Source of the DNA: Methylophaga sp.
GTDB lineage: Bacteria; Pseudomonadota; Gammaproteobacteria; Nitrosococcales; Methylophagaceae
Length of the DNA: 64,000 nt
Direction of reading: 5' to 3'
NCBI RefSeq assembly: GCF_030651745.1
Contig: NZ_JAUSCC010000073.1
Location: 1 to 64,000 of the forward strand
Of this stretch, positions 18,080-26,963 are shown piece after piece (position 1 is the stretch's first letter; every line of letters begins with the position of its first letter). A program made the translations under genes and the position numbers. A model generated the notes under the pieces. It was not told where the DNA came from. It did no database searches and saw only the letters and a list, made by a program, of their open reading frames with translations.

Positions 18080-18107
18080 GATAATTAGTGCAATGATAAT
18101 GAGATTT
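18080..18107 (-). promoter_or_regulatory. Fur-box-like operator upstream of fbpA
   Basis: Two GATAAT hexamers (18080-18085 and 18095-18100), followed by GAGATT. The 19 bases at 18089-18107 match the classical Fur consensus at about 12 positions by eye. The site is 17-44 bases before the fbpA ATG, where it would overlap the promoter. Iron-dependent repression of fbpABC would be expected from the family. Confidence 0.5.
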
Positions 18108-18304
18108 ATTTTTGTTTGGAATAGCAAATACATTTTTTATTTTTTTGACGGTTATGTTGGAGTGGAAATTAGCAATAGAAAAACCACAGACAATCAGCTT
18201 TTAGCCAAGCAAAAAACTGGCACAAAAAAGCGTAAACCAGTATTGTTTTCATTCACTGAACACAGGTTTCAAAACTGAAACCGCGCAATCTGCAGGGTAA
18301 CAAA

Positions 18305-18916
18305 ATGTCTGGAAGTTTATTTATCGTGGCGGCGCCTTCCGGGGCGGGGAAAACCAGTCTGGTTCGTGCGTTGGTCAAACAGGATCCACATGTGCGGTTA
18401 TCTGTTTCACATACCACCCGACCCGCCAGAGCAGGTGAAGTCGACACCGAAGATTACTTTTTTGTCAGCCAGGAAATGTTCAGCAAAATGCGTGATGCCG
18501 GTGATTTTCTGGAATCTGCCACGGTATTTGATAACAGTTACGGTACTTCTGCGGCGGCTGTGCATCATCAGCTACATGCCGGAAATGATGTGATTCTGGA
18601 AATTGATTGGCAGGGTGCCCAGCAAGTAAGAAAAAATTTTCCGGACAGCAGCAGTATTTTTATTTTGCCACCTTCTAAACAGGCACTTGAGCAACGTTTA
18701 AGAGGTCGTGGACAGGATGATGAAGCGACAATTTCGCGCAGAATGCGCGATGCCGAGAGTGAAATGTCACATTACGTCGAATTTGATTATTTGATTGTGA
18801 ATGACGATTTTGATCATGCACTTGCCAGTCTGACAGCGATCGTGGTGGCCAGTCGGCACAAACTGGCCGTTCAGCAGTCAAATTACAGTACCTTGTTGGC
18901 CGACTTGCTGGCTTAA
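18305..18916 (+). CDS. gmk: guanylate kinase
   Basis: Converts GMP to GDP with ATP. Seen: P-loop [10 protein letters not shown] (residues 9-18), the GMP-binding [15 protein letters not shown] segment (near residue 40), the [12 protein letters not shown] motif and the [16 protein letters not shown] lid. Its 203 residues are standard. It begins the gmk-rpoZ-spoT-ridA-recG block. Confidence 0.97.
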   Translation: MSGSLFIVAAPSGAGKTSLVRALVKQDPHVRLSVSHTTRPARAGEVDTEDYFFVSQEMFSKMRDAGDFLESATVFDNSYGTSAAAVHHQLHAGNDVILEIDWQGAQQVRKNFPDSSSIFILPPSKQALEQRLRGRGQDDEATISRRMRDAESEMSHYVEFDYLIVNDDFDHALASLTAIVVASRHKLAVQQSNYSTLLADLLA

Positions 18917-18966
18917 GCCTCGCATCTCTCGTAAAATTACATGTTTTAACCACAGGACAAAATATC

Positions 18967-19227
18967 ATGGCACGTACTACAGTTGAAGATTGCCTCGAAA
19001 ATGTAGATAACCGTTTTCAATTGGTGCTGGTTGCAGCAAAACGCGCCCGCCAAATCGCCATGGGTGATGATGCAATGGTACCGGTCGATAACGACAAACC
19101 TACCGTTATTGCTTTACGTGAAATTGCTGCCGGTCTGGTTGATCGTACTATTCTGACTAAAACCTCAGCTCGTCAACATGCTTCAGAAAGCATTGTTAAT
19201 GACGAAGAGCTGTTAAACGAAATCTAA
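18967..19227 (+). CDS. rpoZ: RNA polymerase omega subunit
   Basis: 86-residue omega subunit, which helps assembly of beta-prime and forms one ppGpp site in proteobacterial RNA polymerase. Seen: [20 protein letters not shown] and ARQIAMG near residue 30, and VALREIAAG in the conserved C-half. It lies 5 bp before spoT, the usual pairing with the ppGpp enzyme. Confidence 0.97.
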   Translation: MARTTVEDCLENVDNRFQLVLVAAKRARQIAMGDDAMVPVDNDKPTVIALREIAAGLVDRTILTKTSARQHASESIVNDEELLNEI

Positions 19228-19232
19228 ATATC

Positions 19233-21392
19233 GTGAGTGCAAAACCTTCTGTTGCGTCTGAGCTTGACTTCATTCAGGAGTCTGAGCCCAAACTTACGAT
19301 AGATGATCTGTGTTTTGCGACCTCAAATTACTTAGAAACCAATCAGGTCGAGTCGATCCGCCGCGCCTATCATTTTGCAGAACAATGCCATGAAGGACAG
19401 ACTCGCCGCAGTGGTGAGCGCTATATCACTCACCCCTTAGCGGTAGCACATGTACTGGCGATGATGCACATGGATTATGAGTGCATTATGGCCGGTCTGC
19501 TACATGACGTGATTGAAGACACGGAGATGTCCAAGCGTGATGTGATTGCTGAGTTTGGTGAACCGGTTGCTGAACTGGTTGAAGGTGTAACCAAACTGGC
19601 TCAAGCTGCGTTTGAAACACGCCAACATGCTCAAGCGGAAAATCTGCGAAAAATGTTGCTGGCCATGTCACGTGATATACGCGTCATTATCGTTAAGCTG
19701 GCTGACCGACTGCACAATATGCGTACTCTGGGACATTTGCGTCCTGAAAAACGCCGCCGCATTGCCAATGAAACTCTGGAAATATACGCACCAATTGCCC
19801 AACGTCTGGGGATGAATCTGATGCGTTGTGAACTGGAAGATCTTGGCTTCCATGTTCTGTATCCGATTCGTTATCGTGTATTGGCCGATGCTATACGTAA
19901 AGCCCGCGGCAATCGCAAGGAAATCGTCAGTCAGATCACGGGCTCCATTCTCAATCGAATGGAACAGGAAGGACTCAGCGCCGATATTCAGGGGCGCGAA
20001 AAAAATCTCTACAGTATTTACAAGAAAATGGTCAGTAAGCAGCTGTCGTTTTCAGAAGTCATGGACGTCTATGCCTTCCGTATTATTGTTGATGATGTCG
20101 ATGCCTGTTATCGAATGCTGGGAGTAGTACATAACCTTTACAAACCAGTACAGGGCAAGTTCAAAGACTATATTGCGATTCCCAAAGCCAATGGTTATCA
20201 ATCGTTACATACGGTTTTATTCGGACCTTATGGTGTGCCGATAGAAGTTCAAATCCGTTCACGCGATATGGATCAATTGGCCGAAGCAGGGGTAGCAGCA
20301 CACTGGTTATATAAAACAGGGGAAGCTGCCGGTAATACTTTGGCGCATCGCAAAGCCCGACAGTGGTTGCAAGGCATTCTGGAAATGCAGAAAGGTTCTG
20401 GTGACTCGATGGAGTTTCTGGAAAATCTGCGCATCGATTTATTCCCTGATGAGATTTATGTCTCTACGCCGAGGGGTGAGATTTTAACCTTGCCGCGTGG
20501 TTCTACCGCTGTGGATTTTGCTTATGCAGTGCACTCCGATGTCGGCAATAGCTGTGTTGCAGCTCGGGTGGGTCGTCATCTGGTGCCATTGAGTTCACAA
20601 CTGGAAACCGGACAATCCGTCGAGATCATTACTTCGCCAACATCGCACCCGAATCCAGCCTGGCTGAATTTTGTGGTGACGCCTAAAGCTCGTACCAACA
20701 TTCGTAATTACCTCAAAAATTTGCAAGGCGAAGAAGCGATCCAGCTTGGTCAGCGTTTGTTGAACAAGCACCTGACAGCGTTTTCCACTGCCTTGGAAAA
20801 TATTCCAACCAAACGTATTACCGCTTTGCTCAAAGAATATGAGTTGGAAACTTTTGATGAATTATTAAGCGATTTAGGGCTGGGAAACATCTCTGCCTTA
20901 CTGGTTGCTCAAAAGCTGTTGCAGGAAGAAACCCCGAATAAAGAGCCGCAAGCGCTGCTGATAGCCGGTACCGAAGGCATGGTGGTGAATTTTGCCCGTT
21001 GCTGCCATCCGATCCCCGGTGATCCGATTCACGGTTTTGTCAGTGCGGGGCGCGGCATTATTATTCATCAACGCAGCTGTAAAAACACCACTCATTTACG
21101 TGAGCAGAATGAGAAATGGCTGGATGTTGCCTGGGCCAAAGAAATCAAACGTGATTTCCCGGTTGATTTGATGGTGCAACTGAAAAACCAGCGAGGTGCG
21201 TTGGCAACCATTGCTTCAGTGATTTCAGAAGCCGAGTCTAATATCGACAATGTAATGGTTGACGAACGTGATGGTGGTTTTACCCATCTGCGCTTGACTA
21301 TCGAAGTCACCAATCGCCAGCATTTGGCACGTATTATCCGTCGACTGCGCCAATTGGAAATGGTCGAACGCATTAACCGTATTAATAACTGA
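19233..21392 (+). CDS. spoT: bifunctional (p)ppGpp synthetase/hydrolase SpoT
   Basis: 719-residue RelA/SpoT homologue. Seen: an intact HD hydrolase domain (THPLAVAHVLA, then GLLHDVIEDTE near residues 88-98), a synthetase domain (YSIYKKM, DVYAFRIIVDD, FKDYIAIPKANGYQSLHT), TGS (FPDEIYVSTPRGEILTLPRG) and a C-terminal ACT domain (VQLKNQRGALATIASVISEA). Because the HD residues are intact it should both make and break ppGpp. The start is GTG at 19233. Confidence 0.96.
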   Translation: MSAKPSVASELDFIQESEPKLTIDDLCFATSNYLETNQVESIRRAYHFAEQCHEGQTRRSGERYITHPLAVAHVLAMMHMDYECIMAGLLHDVIEDTEMSKRDVIAEFGEPVAELVEGVTKLAQAAFETRQHAQAENLRKMLLAMSRDIRVIIVKLADRLHNMRTLGHLRPEKRRRIANETLEIYAPIAQRLGMNLMRCELEDLGFHVLYPIRYRVLADAIRKARGNRKEIVSQITGSILNRMEQEGLSADIQGREKNLYSIYKKMVSKQLSFSEVMDVYAFRIIVDDVDACYRMLGVVHNLYKPVQGKFKDYIAIPKANGYQSLHTVLFGPYGVPIEVQIRSRDMDQLAEAGVAAHWLYKTGEAAGNTLAHRKARQWLQGILEMQKGSGDSMEFLENLRIDLFPDEIYVSTPRGEILTLPRGSTAVDFAYAVHSDVGNSCVAARVGRHLVPLSSQLETGQSVEIITSPTSHPNPAWLNFVVTPKARTNIRNYLKNLQGEEAIQLGQRLLNKHLTAFSTALENIPTKRITALLKEYELETFDELLSDLGLGNISALLVAQKLLQEETPNKEPQALLIAGTEGMVVNFARCCHPIPGDPIHGFVSAGRGIIIHQRSCKNTTHLREQNEKWLDVAWAKEIKRDFPVDLMVQLKNQRGALATIASVISEAESNIDNVMVDERDGGFTHLRLTIEVTNRQHLARIIRRLRQLEMVERINRINN

Positions 21393-21435
21393 TTTGTTTA
21401 ATCTGTCGTCCTAAGGCGACTTAGCCGGAGTTTTT

Positions 21436-21822
21436 ATGTCCCGAGAAATTATTCACACCAGCAATGCACCTGCAGCTATTGGTACTTATTCACAAGCCGT
21501 CAAAGTGGGCGATGTTGTTTACTTGTCCGGCCAAATTCCATTAGTACCGGAAACCATGACGGTGGTTGAAGGCGATTTCGCTACTCAAGTTCGTCAGGTG
21601 TTTAATAATTTATCAGCTGTTGCAACGGCTGCCGGTGGCAGTTTGCAAGATGTCGTCAAACTCAATATTTACCTGACCGATCTGGCGTATTTCGGTACCG
21701 TAAACGAAATCATGGCGGAGTATTTTCAACAACCGTATCCTGCCCGTGCGGCAATTGGTGTGGCATCGTTACCTAAAGATGTTCCGGTTGAAATGGATGC
21801 TATTTTGCATCTTGGCGCATAA
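21436..21822 (+). CDS. ridA: RidA family reactive enamine/imine deaminase
   Basis: 128 residues of the YjgF/YER057c/UK114 family, which hydrolyses reactive 2-aminoacrylate and related enamines that would damage PLP enzymes. Seen: [25 protein letters not shown], and the family signature [22 protein letters not shown] with the catalytic Arg in PARAAIGV. Its position between spoT and recG matches many gammaproteobacteria. Confidence 0.95.
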   Translation: MSREIIHTSNAPAAIGTYSQAVKVGDVVYLSGQIPLVPETMTVVEGDFATQVRQVFNNLSAVATAAGGSLQDVVKLNIYLTDLAYFGTVNEIMAEYFQQPYPARAAIGVASLPKDVPVEMDAILHLGA

Positions 21823-21847
21823 CCTCAAGCGATAAAGGCGGTTATTG

Positions 21848-23929
21848 GTGACTGAGCTGGCCATCGCCGATCCGGTCACCTCGCTGAAAGGTGTCGGCGC
21901 AAAACTCGCTGAGAAGCTGGATAAACTGGGGATACGGCAGATCCAGGATCTGTTGTTTCACCTACCGCTACGCTATCAGGATCGAACCCGCTTAATGCCT
22001 ATTGGCAGTTTGCGGCCGCAGCAGGAAAAACTGGTCGAAGGGGTGATTCAACTCAGTCAGGTCAAATTCGGCCGGCGCCGATCACTGCTTTGTCATATCA
22101 GCGATGGCACTGGTGCATTGGTATTACGGTTTTTTCATTTTTCCAAAAGCCAACAACAGCAATTAGCCAAAGGGCAGCGTATTCGCTGTTTTGGTGAAGT
22201 TCGTAGTGGCCCATCTACTCTGGAAATGGTGCATCCCGAATACCAATTGATTCAGGGGGATGCGCCGTTTGCTGTCGAAGAGACCTTAACCCCGGTTTAC
22301 CCAACCACCGAAGGTTTGCATCAATTGTCCTGGCGTAAATTATTACATCAGGCATTGAATCTGCTGGATCAGCAAACCATGCCAGCTTATTTACCTGAAG
22401 CTTTGCTGGATCCACGCGTCGCACATTTTGATCTGACCCAAGCCCTGAAATATGTGCATTTACCGCCGCCGGATTGCGATGTCGCTCAGCTAATCTCCCG
22501 TGAACATCCGGCACAAAAACGTCTGGCATTTGAAGAGCTGCTGGCCCAGCAGCTCAGCATGCGGCAAATCCGTTATCGCACTCAGCAACATCAGGCACCC
22601 AAATTTAATGCAGATACCTTCAGTGAAAAGTTTTTAAAACAACTGCCATTTCCGTTAACCGGTGCTCAGCAACGTGTAATCAAAGAAATTCGCCAGGATC
22701 TGCAACAAAGCATTCCGATGCAGCGATTGGTACAAGGTGATGTTGGGTCCGGCAAAACGGTAGTGGCGGCTTTATCAGCATTAATAGCCGTTTCCAGTGG
22801 CTATCAGGCGGTGATGATGGCACCGACGGAATTACTCGCAGAGCAGCATTATCAGACGTTTCGTAACTGGTTGGAGCCGTTAGGCATTCAAGTCGGCTGG
22901 TGTGCTGGCAAGCAAACGGCTTCGCAGCGTCGCCAGGTGATTGCCGCATTGGCGGAAGGCGAAATCAATATTGCCGTAGGTACTCATGCGTTATTCCAGG
23001 ATGAAGTCACCTTTAATCGGCTGGGTTTAGTGATTATTGATGAGCAGCATCGCTTTGGTGTGCATCAGCGTATGGCCTTGCGGGATAAAGGCAAAGCGGT
23101 GGATGTTCTGCCGCATCAGCTGGTCATGACGGCTACACCGATTCCACGAACCCTGGCAATGACGGCTTATGCGGATTTAAATGTCTCAGTCATTGATGAA
23201 TTACCGCCAGGCAGGCAACCGGTGACCACGGTGGTGGTCGCTGACAATCGACGCCCGGAAGTTATTGAACGGATTCATGTGGCCTGTCAGCAAAAACGCC
23301 AGGTGTATTGGGTGTGTACCTTGATTGAAGAATCTGAGCATTTACAATGTCAGGCAGCGGAAGATACCGCAGAACAATTGCAACAGGCATTACCGGATTT
23401 ACGTATTGCTCTAGTGCACGGCCGGATGAAATCAGCAGACAAAGAACAGGTTATGCTGGCTTTTAAACTGGCTGAAATTGATCTGCTGGTGGCCACCACG
23501 GTGATTGAAGTTGGAGTGGATGTGCCCAATGCCAGTTTGATGGTGATTGAAAATGCCGAACGTCTTGGATTAGCCCAATTACATCAGTTACGCGGAAGGG
23601 TAGGACGCGGAACGGTTCAGAGTCATTGCGTGCTGATGTATCATCCACCACTGTCGGAAAATGGCCTGGCTAGACTTGCCTGTTTACGTGAAAGTAATGA
23701 TGGTTTTGTGATTGCCCAACGCGATCTGGAAATTCGTGGTCCGGGTGAAGTTTTGGGTACACGGCAAACCGGTTTGCCCCAATTTCGGGTTGCCGATTTG
23801 CTGGCCGATCAGGATTTATTGCCAGCAGTGACTAAAGCCGCTGAAACATTAATAGAGCACCATCCAGATAAAGTTGCCCCGTTAATCAACCGCTGGTTCG
23901 GCACCAAACTGAACTTCGGACAAGTATGA
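21848..23929 (+). CDS. recG: ATP-dependent DNA helicase RecG
   Basis: Branch-migrating helicase that rescues stalled forks and processes recombination intermediates. Seen: an N-terminal wedge/OB region (LFHLPLRYQDRTRL), Walker A VGSGKTVVA (near residue 300), the box IIDEQHRFGVHQR, TATPIPRTLAMT, and the C-terminal motif QLRGRVGRG. About 693 residues, normal. A TTG at 21845 and a GTG at 21848 are both possible starts; GTG is preferred after AAAGGCGG. Confidence 0.97.
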   Translation: MTELAIADPVTSLKGVGAKLAEKLDKLGIRQIQDLLFHLPLRYQDRTRLMPIGSLRPQQEKLVEGVIQLSQVKFGRRRSLLCHISDGTGALVLRFFHFSKSQQQQLAKGQRIRCFGEVRSGPSTLEMVHPEYQLIQGDAPFAVEETLTPVYPTTEGLHQLSWRKLLHQALNLLDQQTMPAYLPEALLDPRVAHFDLTQALKYVHLPPPDCDVAQLISREHPAQKRLAFEELLAQQLSMRQIRYRTQQHQAPKFNADTFSEKFLKQLPFPLTGAQQRVIKEIRQDLQQSIPMQRLVQGDVGSGKTVVAALSALIAVSSGYQAVMMAPTELLAEQHYQTFRNWLEPLGIQVGWCAGKQTASQRRQVIAALAEGEINIAVGTHALFQDEVTFNRLGLVIIDEQHRFGVHQRMALRDKGKAVDVLPHQLVMTATPIPRTLAMTAYADLNVSVIDELPPGRQPVTTVVVADNRRPEVIERIHVACQQKRQVYWVCTLIEESEHLQCQAAEDTAEQLQQALPDLRIALVHGRMKSADKEQVMLAFKLAEIDLLVATTVIEVGVDVPNASLMVIENAERLGLAQLHQLRGRVGRGTVQSHCVLMYHPPLSENGLARLACLRESNDGFVIAQRDLEIRGPGEVLGTRQTGLPQFRVADLLADQDLLPAVTKAAETLIEHHPDKVAPLINRWFGTKLNFGQV

Positions 23930-23942
23930 GTTCCAATTTTTT

Positions 23943-24497
23943 ATGATAAGAAGCCAAGCCCACTGGCATTCAGCTGCTACTGCAAAGTTGCCGAGCGAAC
24001 TGGCCGATTGGCTTACTGATAAGGGTTCGTTGACTTTGCGCTTGCGACAAACCAGTCAAAAGCAATTCAGTGTGGATTTGCAGCAGACCGGTTGGCAGAA
24101 GCCATTAACTGAAGAAGCGTTGAAGCTGGAACAACCGTTACATGAAAACGCCTATTGCCGTGAAGTGATATTACGCGATGGGGACAAAGCACGTGTATTT
24201 GCACGGACCATTGTGCCGCGGGCCAGTTATCAGGCATTACAAGCCCATTTACATATTCATCATCTAGGAAACCGCTCGTTGGGAGAAATTTTGTTTACCG
24301 ATCCGGCCATTAAACGCGGACCTCTGGAAGTTGCCAGCTTGCGAACAGGACAAAGCCTGTTTGAACTGGCAAAACACAACGGTATAGCACTGGATGACAA
24401 AGCAATTATGTGGGCCAGACGATCCTGTTTTTATTTTGCCGGCAATAGCCTCCTGGTCTGTGAAATGTTCCTACCCAATCAGGATTGGTCAGAATGA
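23943..24497 (+). CDS. ubiC: chorismate lyase
   Basis: Splits chorismate into 4-hydroxybenzoate and pyruvate, the first step of ubiquinone synthesis. Seen: [18 protein letters not shown] with the active-site Arg, the [11 protein letters not shown] segment, and a final [22 protein letters not shown] strand pair typical of UbiC. 184 residues. Its stop overlaps the ubiA ATG (ATGA). Confidence 0.95.
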   Translation: MIRSQAHWHSAATAKLPSELADWLTDKGSLTLRLRQTSQKQFSVDLQQTGWQKPLTEEALKLEQPLHENAYCREVILRDGDKARVFARTIVPRASYQALQAHLHIHHLGNRSLGEILFTDPAIKRGPLEVASLRTGQSLFELAKHNGIALDDKAIMWARRSCFYFAGNSLLVCEMFLPNQDWSE

Positions 24498-25360
24498 CAA
24501 ACTTATTCAAAAAACTGCAGCTGTATTGGCAACTTACCCGGATGAACCGGCCCATCGGTATTTTATTATTGCTGTGGCCAACCTTAACGGCGTTATGGAT
24601 TGCCGCCGGCGGACTGCCGGATATCAAGATTCTGCTGATTTTTATTGCTGGCGTGGTGTTGATGCGAGCGGCGGGCTGTGCGATTAACGATTATGCTGAT
24701 CGACACATTGATGGACAGGTTTGGCGAACTGAAAACCGACCATTAGCCACTGGTGCATTAACCGCAAAGCAAGCAGTACTGACCTTTGTGATCCTGGCTT
24801 TAGTGGCGTTTCTGTTGGTGCTATTCCTTAATCCGTTCACCATTATGTTGTCGCTCGTGGCAGTTATATTGGCAGCGATCTATCCCTTTATGAAACGCTT
24901 TACCTATCTGCCACAGCTGGTATTGGGCATGGCATTTGGCTGGGCAATACCGATGGCGTTTGCCGCTCAGACTAACAGCTTACCGGCGATTGTCTGGTGG
25001 TTATTTGTGGCCAATATTGTCTGGACCACCATGTACGACACCTTCTATGCAATGGCCGATCGTGAAGATGATCTGCAAGCCGGAGTGAAATCCACCGCGA
25101 TTTTATTTGGCAAAAATGACTTGTTGATACAAGGCTTATTGCAACTGAGTTATCTGTTGATCATGCTGGTGATAGGGCTGCAATTGCAGCTGGGCATGGT
25201 GTTTTATTTCGGGCTATTGATAGCTGCAATGCTGTTTATCTACCAATTGCGGTTAAGCAAAGATCGTGAACGAAATGCCTGTTTACAAGCCTTTCTGAAT
25301 AACAACTGGGTTGGCGCGGTGGTGTTTTTCAGCATTGTTCTGCATTACAGCCTGAGCTGA
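24494..25360 (+). CDS. ubiA: 4-hydroxybenzoate octaprenyltransferase
   Basis: Membrane prenyltransferase that attaches the polyprenyl tail to 4-hydroxybenzoate. Seen: [20 protein letters not shown] at the N-terminus, the first Asp-rich motif [19 protein letters not shown], the second ([20 protein letters not shown]), and about eight or nine membrane helices. The frame opens at a TTG at 24485, but the ATG at 24494 overlaps the ubiC stop and is chosen (288 residues). Confidence 0.96.
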   Translation: MTNLFKKLQLYWQLTRMNRPIGILLLLWPTLTALWIAAGGLPDIKILLIFIAGVVLMRAAGCAINDYADRHIDGQVWRTENRPLATGALTAKQAVLTFVILALVAFLLVLFLNPFTIMLSLVAVILAAIYPFMKRFTYLPQLVLGMAFGWAIPMAFAAQTNSLPAIVWWLFVANIVWTTMYDTFYAMADREDDLQAGVKSTAILFGKNDLLIQGLLQLSYLLIMLVIGLQLQLGMVFYFGLLIAAMLFIYQLRLSKDRERNACLQAFLNNNWVGAVVFFSIVLHYSLS

Positions 25361-25368
25361 GTCGATTG

Positions 25369-26202
25369 ATGCTGCGTTTATTTACTTCCTATTGTTTTGT
25401 TTTTTTACTGCTTAGCCATGTTCATGCAACAGAGGTTTATCAGTGGACTGACGAGCGTGGACGGCAAATATTTTCAGATCAACCAACTGATCCGGCTGCA
25501 GAAGTTCTGGAGCTGCAGCCAAATTCCAACCGCTATTTATTTAATGTAAAACGCGTCTATGACGGTGACACGTTGGTATTGGAAAATGATGAGCGGGTCA
25601 GATTACTCAGTATTAATACGCCTGAAATCAGCTCAAGACATCGTGAAGCCGAACCTGGAGGTATTGAAGCCAGAGACTGGTTAAGAAATCAGTTAAAGGA
25701 TGGGCAGGTCTATCTGCAGTACGATGCGGAAAAACGGGATCGTTATGATCGACTGTTAGCCTATGCATGGACAGTTGATGGTGAGTTTATCAACGAACAA
25801 CTGCTGCAACAGGGATTGGCAGCACTAACCATTCAACCACCTAATTTGCAGTATGCAGAGCAATTAATGGCTGCCCAACAACATGCCCTGGATCATAAAA
25901 AAGGCATCTGGGCGGTTAAACACTATCAACCTCGCAAGGTATCAACGGTTAATGAAAATGACTATCGAGGCTGGCAACGCTGGCGGTTAACAGCCAAATC
26001 ACAATCGCAAACCCGTGATTACTGGGTATTGAAAGTGAATGACAAAGTCAGCCTGCGTATTGCCAAAAAGCAGCAGACTTTGTTTCCGCCATTAGAAGAG
26101 TATTTGAAAAAGCCTCTGGAAGTACGTGGCTGGATGTCCAAACGGGGTGACCATTACAGTCTGTTTGTGCAGCATCCCAGTGCAATTGTCATATTAGATT
26201 AG
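25369..26202 (+). CDS. secreted thermonuclease-family protein with N-terminal DUF4124
   Basis: 277 residues: a signal peptide (MLRLFTSYCFVFLLLSHVHA), a short DUF4124 domain (VYQWTDERGRQIFSDQP), then a staphylococcal-nuclease fold: VYDGDTLVLENDERVRLLSI, NTPE, and EKRDRYDRLLAYAWTVDGEF, with the Asp, Arg and Glu residues of the active site. A C-terminal region (about residues 200-277) is a separate OB-like or unrecognised domain. Likely periplasmic or secreted, and Ca-dependent by family. The substrate is not proven. Confidence 0.85.
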   Translation: MLRLFTSYCFVFLLLSHVHATEVYQWTDERGRQIFSDQPTDPAAEVLELQPNSNRYLFNVKRVYDGDTLVLENDERVRLLSINTPEISSRHREAEPGGIEARDWLRNQLKDGQVYLQYDAEKRDRYDRLLAYAWTVDGEFINEQLLQQGLAALTIQPPNLQYAEQLMAAQQHALDHKKGIWAVKHYQPRKVSTVNENDYRGWQRWRLTAKSQSQTRDYWVLKVNDKVSLRIAKKQQTLFPPLEEYLKKPLEVRGWMSKRGDHYSLFVQHPSAIVILD

Positions 26203-26204
26203 CT

Positions 26205-26594
26205 TTATTCAATCTCGCTGAGCAGTTGTTCCATGATGTCATTCATGGTCACCATGCCAATCAAATCATTGTTGTTGAGCACTAACAGTCGTTTGACTCT
26301 ATGAGAAGCCATTAACGTCGCCACGTGTTTAACTGATAAGTCGGCTCCAACAGCAATAACCGGTTTGGCACAAATATCGTAGACATTCAGTAAATCAATA
26401 TCGCCTTCTTCAGCAATAACAGTTTTCAGCACATCTGAATAGGTAATCAAACCATAGGCATCATGTTGACTTTGTTTGTCTACCACCAGTGATTTTATTT
26501 TGTGGCGTTTCATCAAATTTAATGCTTCACGAATTTTGGCAAATGGTGAAATCATGACCACATCGGAGATCATAACGTCTTTAACTAATCGCAT
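26205..26594 (-). CDS. CBS-domain pair protein
   Basis: 129 residues made of two CBS repeats and nothing else: the first (VKDVMISDVVMISPFAKI, then ALNLMKRHKIKSLVVDKQ), the second (CAKPVIAVGADLSVKHVATLMASHRVKRLLVL, ending MVTMNDIMEQLLSEIE). CBS pairs bind adenosyl nucleotides. It lies 18 bp after the PII-like gene and is the third gene of the DUF1538-PII-CBS operon, which suggests that it reports energy state to the transporter. Confidence 0.9.
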   Translation of the reverse strand: MRLVKDVMISDVVMISPFAKIREALNLMKRHKIKSLVVDKQSQHDAYGLITYSDVLKTVIAEEGDIDLLNVYDICAKPVIAVGADLSVKHVATLMASHRVKRLLVLNNNDLIGMVTMNDIMEQLLSEIE

Positions 26595-26612
26595 GAGGGT
26601 AATCCTTGATGT

Positions 26613-26963
26613 CTAGAGAGTTTCTCGTAAATGTTGCTGGAATTTTTCAACCTGTGATGTATCAATACCGGCCAGATGCTCCAGCGGCAGGGTAAATACC
26701 AAACCTTTTGAGTCGGATTCATCCGGCATCAGAATGGCCTGTATGGCTTTGAGTATTTGTAAGGATAGGCCTTTTTCCAGCACCATCAATAAAACACTTT
26801 GACTACCATCATAGCTGAGACCAAAAAACGTTTTTTTGGCGTTATTACTGATACCGCGAGCAGACATCAGTGTGATACCGCCCGCCCCTAAATCCCTTGC
26901 TGCATCAATCGCAGCTTGCTCACTTTCTTCTGGAACGATAGCGACAAGAACTGAAAATTTCAT
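26613..26963 (-). CDS. PII-like small regulatory protein
   Basis: 116 residues with the ferredoxin-like fold pattern of the PII superfamily: FSVLVAIVPEESEQAAIDAARDLGAGGITLMSARG (beta-alpha-beta), a T-loop-like section (NNAKKTFFGLSYDGSQ), VLLMVLEKGLSLQILKAIQAI, and VFTLPLEHLAGI. It is not GlnB or GlnK: the uridylylation Tyr motif of the T-loop and the usual C-terminal RTGExGDEA box are absent. It overlaps the DUF1538 stop by four bases (ATGA), as PII-like proteins often do with the transporter they control. Confidence 0.8.
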   Translation of the reverse strand: MKFSVLVAIVPEESEQAAIDAARDLGAGGITLMSARGISNNAKKTFFGLSYDGSQSVLLMVLEKGLSLQILKAIQAILMPDESDSKGLVFTLPLEHLAGIDTSQVEKFQQHLRETL

